Shown: in pieces, positions 60,723-64,000 of the stretch
How positions within the stretch are numbered: position 1 is the first letter of the stretch
Layout of the letters: the number at the start of each line of letters is the position of its first letter
DNA from: Acetobacteraceae bacterium ESL0709
Lineage (GTDB): Bacteria; Pseudomonadota; Alphaproteobacteria; Acetobacterales; Acetobacteraceae
Reading direction: 5' to 3'
Assembly: GCA_029433415.1 (NCBI GenBank)
Contig: JAQTIA010000002.1
Coordinates: 509,501 to 573,500 of the forward strand
Length of the DNA: 64,000 bases
Translations under genes and position numbers: made by a program
Notes under the pieces: model-generated
The model's database searches: none
Told to the model about the DNA's origin: nothing
Seen by the model: the letters and a program-made list of their open reading frames with translations, nothing else

Positions 60723-61739
60723 CTAAAATGGATTATGGGGCGTGTTGTCCCAGGAGACAGCGGCGAAATCCCCTCCGGAAGGGAGGAATTTATCTGGGGT
60801 CAGGAGCCATGAAATGATATCGGCACTGACCCTGTTCTGGTCCCGGCTCAAAAGATGATAGCCCGTATCAAGCAGGTCAAAACGTGTGTCTTGAGGCAGG
60901 TTTTTTCTTAGGTTATTATAGGTCCGGGGCGGGACAAACTGGTCCCGGGCGCCCCATATGACCAGAAGAGGCAGGGAGGCATGAGGCGCGGCTCCGGAAG
61001 CTTCGGTCATAAGAGTGGTAAGACCATAAAGTGCGTGGACGGTTGCATCATGGCGTGTCAGCGGATCGAAATAGAGGCGTCGCAGGGCGCGATAATTGGC
61101 GGTTGAGATACGGTGCCCTGGCATATTGGATTCTGTCAGTACCATATCTGGCGTCAGAATATTCCAGAATGTGAGTATATTACCCAGAGGGAAAGGTAGT
61201 TTCATGATGGCAGGTGAGAGGAGGATAGTGCCGCTCACCAGCGATGTGTTTTCCGCACTGAGCAGGGCCAATGCTCCCCCCATGCTTTCTCCCATAAGAT
61301 AAAGCGGGTGTTCAGGGTCATGACGATGCAGCCAGAGCAGCTCTTCCTGCACGTCATTAATCAGTCTCCGGGTTGATGAAGCCCATCTGACAGGAGGTTG
61401 TACGCCCCCGAACCCCCTTATGTCAGGAGCGGCAATCGTAAAGCCATGGCGTGTCAGGGCAGGAGCGAGTATTTCCCATCCATCGCGGCTGTCATTAAAG
61501 CCATGCAGGGCGAGGATTGTGCCACGCAGTGGTGGTGTTGCCCTGTAAAAACGGAGAGGAATGAGCGTACCATCGCTCATTTCCAGCGTTGCATCAGGGG
61601 CGATAAAGGCGCTTTCCTCTTTGGTATGGGGCAGGGTCTGCGGAGATGGTGGAGCAGCACATCCTGCGGCACAGAGGAAGAAAAAGAGTGCGGCAAGTCT
61701 CCGGGGGCGTTTTAAAACAGGGGCGAATATGGCTATCAT
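60723..61739 (-). CDS. Lipoprotein alpha/beta hydrolase (monoglyceride lipase-like)
   Basis: A 338-residue exported hydrolase. The signal segment ends in a lipobox (LCAAG before Cys27), so it is probably lipid-anchored. Catalytic triad: Ser152 in GESMGG, Asp266 in WGARDQF, His295 in TGYHLLSRD; oxyanion motif ALHGFNDSRDGW near 77-88. The sequence fits the Hydrolase_4 / lysophospholipase L2 group acting on acylglycerols or other esters. Ends 3 bp from the dhaK stop; divergent from polA. Confidence 0.88.
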   Translation of the reverse strand: MIAIFAPVLKRPRRLAALFFFLCAAGCAAPPSPQTLPHTKEESAFIAPDATLEMSDGTLIPLRFYRATPPLRGTILALHGFNDSRDGWEILAPALTRHGFTIAAPDIRGFGGVQPPVRWASSTRRLINDVQEELLWLHRHDPEHPLYLMGESMGGALALLSAENTSLVSGTILLSPAIMKLPFPLGNILTFWNILTPDMVLTESNMPGHRISTANYRALRRLYFDPLTRHDATVHALYGLTTLMTEASGAAPHASLPLLVIWGARDQFVPPRTYNNLRKNLPQDTRFDLLDTGYHLLSRDQNRVSADIISWLLTPDKFLPSGGDFAAVSWDNTPHNPF

Positions 61740-61787
61740 AGGCTTATATTATTCAAGAGCATGAAGGCGGCAAGCAGGAGAGTGAGT

Positions 61788-64000
61788 GTGACGTCAGAGA
61801 AAAAACATGTCGTCCTGGTGGATGGGTCCGGTTTTATTTTTCGGGCCTTTCATGCCCTGCCGCCCATGAGCAGCCCGGATGGCACGCCGGTCAATGCTGT
61901 TTATGGTTTTACCAATATGCTCTCGCGTCTGCTCAGGGATTATGAGGGTCACCCCGTGGCGGTTATTTTTGACGCCGCCCGGCAGACTTTCCGTAATGAA
62001 ATCTATCCTGATTATAAAGCGCACAGGCCGCCCCCGCCGGAAGACCTGATTCCCCAGTTTGCCCTTATCCGCGAGGCGACGGAAGCTTTCAGCCTGCTGG
62101 CAATCGAACTTCCCGGCTGGGAGGCAGATGACCTTCTGGCGACTTATGCCCGTCAGGCTGTTGAACGCGGCGATGATTGCACCATCATTTCCTCGGACAA
62201 GGATTTGATGCAGCTTGTGCGTCCCGGTGTCCAGTTAATGGATCCGATAAAGCAGAAACCGATCAGGGAGGCTGAAGTCGAAGCCAAATTTGGCGTTCAT
62301 CCGTCCCGGGTGGTTGATGTGCAGGCTCTTATGGGGGATGCGACTGATAATGTGCCCGGTGTGCCCGGTATCGGTCCCAAAGGGGCGGCCCAGTTGATTG
62401 GGGAATATGGGACGCTTGAGGCTGTTCTGGATGCAGCACCATCCATGAAACCCTCCAAACGGCGGCAAAATCTGATTGATTATGCTGAGTCTGCGCGAAT
62501 TTCTCTCAAGCTGGTGCAGCTGGCTGATGACGTGCCAGTGCCCTATAGTCTTGACGAAATGCTGGTCAGGAAGCCTGATGAAACTATATTGCGTCCCTGG
62601 CTTGAGAAAATGGGGTTTGGGTCCATAGTGCAGCGCTTGGGACTGAAAAATGGCAGGCCTTCCCATGAGGTACCGCGCACAAAGGAGGAGACAGCTCTTT
62701 CACCGGCTCTTCCCCAGGAGATGCCTTTTGGACCTTATGAAACCGTGACGTCCCTGAAGACCGTGCAGGACTGGGTTGAAGAGGCGCAGGCAAAGGGCGT
62801 GGTGGCCGTTGACACGGAGACAGACAGCCTTAATGCCCGTATTGCGCAACTTGTCGGGATTTCTCTTGCTGTGGCGCCGGGCAAGGCCTGTTATATTCCC
62901 CTGCGTCATGAGGGGACGCTGGAGGCGCCGGTCCCGGAGCAGCTGGAAGTAAAGGACGTTATTGATTGTCTCAGACCTCTTATGGCTGATGATACGGTCC
63001 TGAAGATTTTTCAGAACGCCAAATATGACCTGACTGTTTTCAGGAATGCGGGGCTGGACCTGATTGCCCCGATTGATGACACCATGCTGCTGTCCTATGC
63101 CCAGTCGGCAGGGGAGCATGGTCAGGGGATGGATGAGCTTTCACATCTCCATCTGGGTCATGATCCCATTACTTATGACCAGGTTACAGGCACAGGGCGC
63201 CAACGTATTTCTTTTGCGCAGGTGCCGCTGGAGAAAGCGACGGCTTATGCGGCTGAAGATGCCGACGTAACACTCAGATTATGGTCTGTTCTGCGTCCTG
63301 CCTTGCGTGAGCATAAGGCCGTGTCCCTCTATGAAAGAATGGAGCGTCCCCTGATTGAGGTGCTGCTGTCCATGGAGGCGGCGGGTGTGAGGGTGGATGC
63401 TGCAGAATTGCGTCGCCTGTCAGAGGATTTCAGTCATCGCATGGCTCATATTGAGCAGGAACTTCACAAGCTTGTAGGAAGATCTTTTAATCCAGGTTCT
63501 CCCAAGCAATTGGGTGAAATTCTTTTTGACGAAATGCAGATTCCCGGTGGGAAACGGACCAAAAGCGGCTCATGGGGAACAGATTCTAGTGTTTTGGAAG
63601 ATCTTGCAGGGCAAGGCCATGAATTGCCTGTAAAAATTCTGGCCTGGCGGCAGATGGCAAAGTTGAAATCTACTTATGCGGATGCACTGGTCAAGCTGAT
63701 GGATCCACAGACCCAGCGTGTTCATACGACCTTCCATATGGCGGGGACGTCAACCGGGCGCCTTTCATCCAATGAGCCGAATTTGCAGAATATTCCCATC
63801 CGTACCGAAGAAGGCGCATTGATCAGAAAGACATTTGTGGCCTCTCCCGGTCATGTGCTTGTTTCTGCCGATTATAGCCAGATTGAGCTGCGTCTTTTGG
63901 CGCATGTGGCCAATATTGAACCTTTGATAGAAGCGTTTCATCTGGGGCAGGATATTCATGCCCGTACGGCGTCAGAAGTGTTTGGCGTCCCTCTTGATGA
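61788..64000 (+). CDS. polA: DNA polymerase I, 5' part (runs off the window)
   Basis: 737 codons are present; the gene continues past 64000. The 5'-3' exonuclease domain (about 1-290) shows VVLVDGSGFIFRAFHALPP, IIFDAARQTFR-like (VIFDAARQTFR), ISSDKDLMQLV and GVPGIGPKGAAQLI. The 3'-5' exonuclease looks intact: VAVDTETDSLN, FQNAKYDLTVF, YAAEDADVTLRL. The polymerase domain begins with STGRLSSNEPNLQNIP and motif A SADYSQIELRLLAHVA. GTG at 61788 has AGGAG 7 bp before it; an in-frame ATG at 61761 is the alternative. Confidence 0.95.
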   Translation, partial: MTSEKKHVVLVDGSGFIFRAFHALPPMSSPDGTPVNAVYGFTNMLSRLLRDYEGHPVAVIFDAARQTFRNEIYPDYKAHRPPPPEDLIPQFALIREATEAFSLLAIELPGWEADDLLATYARQAVERGDDCTIISSDKDLMQLVRPGVQLMDPIKQKPIREAEVEAKFGVHPSRVVDVQALMGDATDNVPGVPGIGPKGAAQLIGEYGTLEAVLDAAPSMKPSKRRQNLIDYAESARISLKLVQLADDVPVPYSLDEMLVRKPDETILRPWLEKMGFGSIVQRLGLKNGRPSHEVPRTKEETALSPALPQEMPFGPYETVTSLKTVQDWVEEAQAKGVVAVDTETDSLNARIAQLVGISLAVAPGKACYIPLRHEGTLEAPVPEQLEVKDVIDCLRPLMADDTVLKIFQNAKYDLTVFRNAGLDLIAPIDDTMLLSYAQSAGEHGQGMDELSHLHLGHDPITYDQVTGTGRQRISFAQVPLEKATAYAAEDADVTLRLWSVLRPALREHKAVSLYERMERPLIEVLLSMEAAGVRVDAAELRRLSEDFSHRMAHIEQELHKLVGRSFNPGSPKQLGEILFDEMQIPGGKRTKSGSWGTDSSVLEDLAGQGHELPVKILAWRQMAKLKSTYADALVKLMDPQTQRVHTTFHMAGTSTGRLSSNEPNLQNIPIRTEEGALIRKTFVASPGHVLVSADYSQIELRLLAHVANIEPLIEAFHLGQDIHARTASEVFGVPLD

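Overview
The window looks like chromosome of an acetic acid bacterium (Acetobacteraceae, Alphaproteobacteria). The evidence is the gene content: a fused transaldolase/phosphoglucose isomerase beside tkt and a short gnd, gluconokinase, pyruvate phosphate dikinase with its PpsR-type regulator, and both steps of the glycerol-dihydroxyacetone route. Genus cannot be fixed from sequence reading alone. Most of the window is ordinary, moderately GC-rich core genome. Three stretches are low in GC and look accessory: about 27.9-28.6 kb, 33.8-36.6 kb and 40.9-44.8 kb.

Layout. 0-3.7 kb: a FliJ-like small protein, an M29 aminopeptidase, hisC and an ankyrin protein. 4-12.9 kb: a pentose-phosphate cluster tkt, tal-pgi, gnd, HAD phosphatase, pgl, rpiA, gntK, with no zwf and no rpe in it. 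13-16.6 kb: ppsR and ppdK, separated by a strong terminator. 16.9-27.9 kb: HerA-like ATPase, FAD protein, panC, a DMT exporter, gldA, a HAD hydrolase, a lipoprotein built of 17-residue repeats, nhaA, a LysE exporter and a lipid kinase. About 28.0 kb: a two-repeat type I-E CRISPR relic without cas genes, then a 5'-truncated ORF. 28.6-33.8 kb: complete urease operon ureDABCEFG preceded by a near-perfect NikR-type operator.

33.8-36.6 kb: an AT-rich insert carrying a GH39-like glycosidase. It is bounded by an 81-bp direct repeat made of the overlapping 3' ends of ureG and the convergent nickel permease gene, and a transposase remnant touches the right repeat. 36.6-40.6 kb: the nickel permease, an NCS1 permease with a C-terminal CxxC/CxxC tail, and a divergent outer-membrane barrel protein. 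40.9-44.3 kb: three decayed IS5-family elements around an orphan membrane protein. 44.8-56.9 kb: a single 4050-residue autotransporter gene with about 17 copies of a 207-bp repeat and five copies of a longer block, some identical over nearly 700 bp. 57-64 kb: wrbA, doxX, a half-size EamA protein, tRNA-Arg(CCG), dihydroxyacetone kinase, a lipoprotein esterase and the first part of polA, which runs off the window.

How it fits together. Gluconate made outside or inside the cell is phosphorylated by GntK and enters the pentose cycle at Gnd; Tkt and Tal-Pgi recycle pentoses to hexose phosphates. GldA and DHA kinase bring glycerol to triose phosphate, and PpdK, controlled by PpsR, regenerates PEP. 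Urease, nickel uptake and the NikR site form one nickel-nitrogen unit. The autotransporter and the inserted glycosidase are likely surface or polysaccharide-interaction functions acquired or expanded recently.
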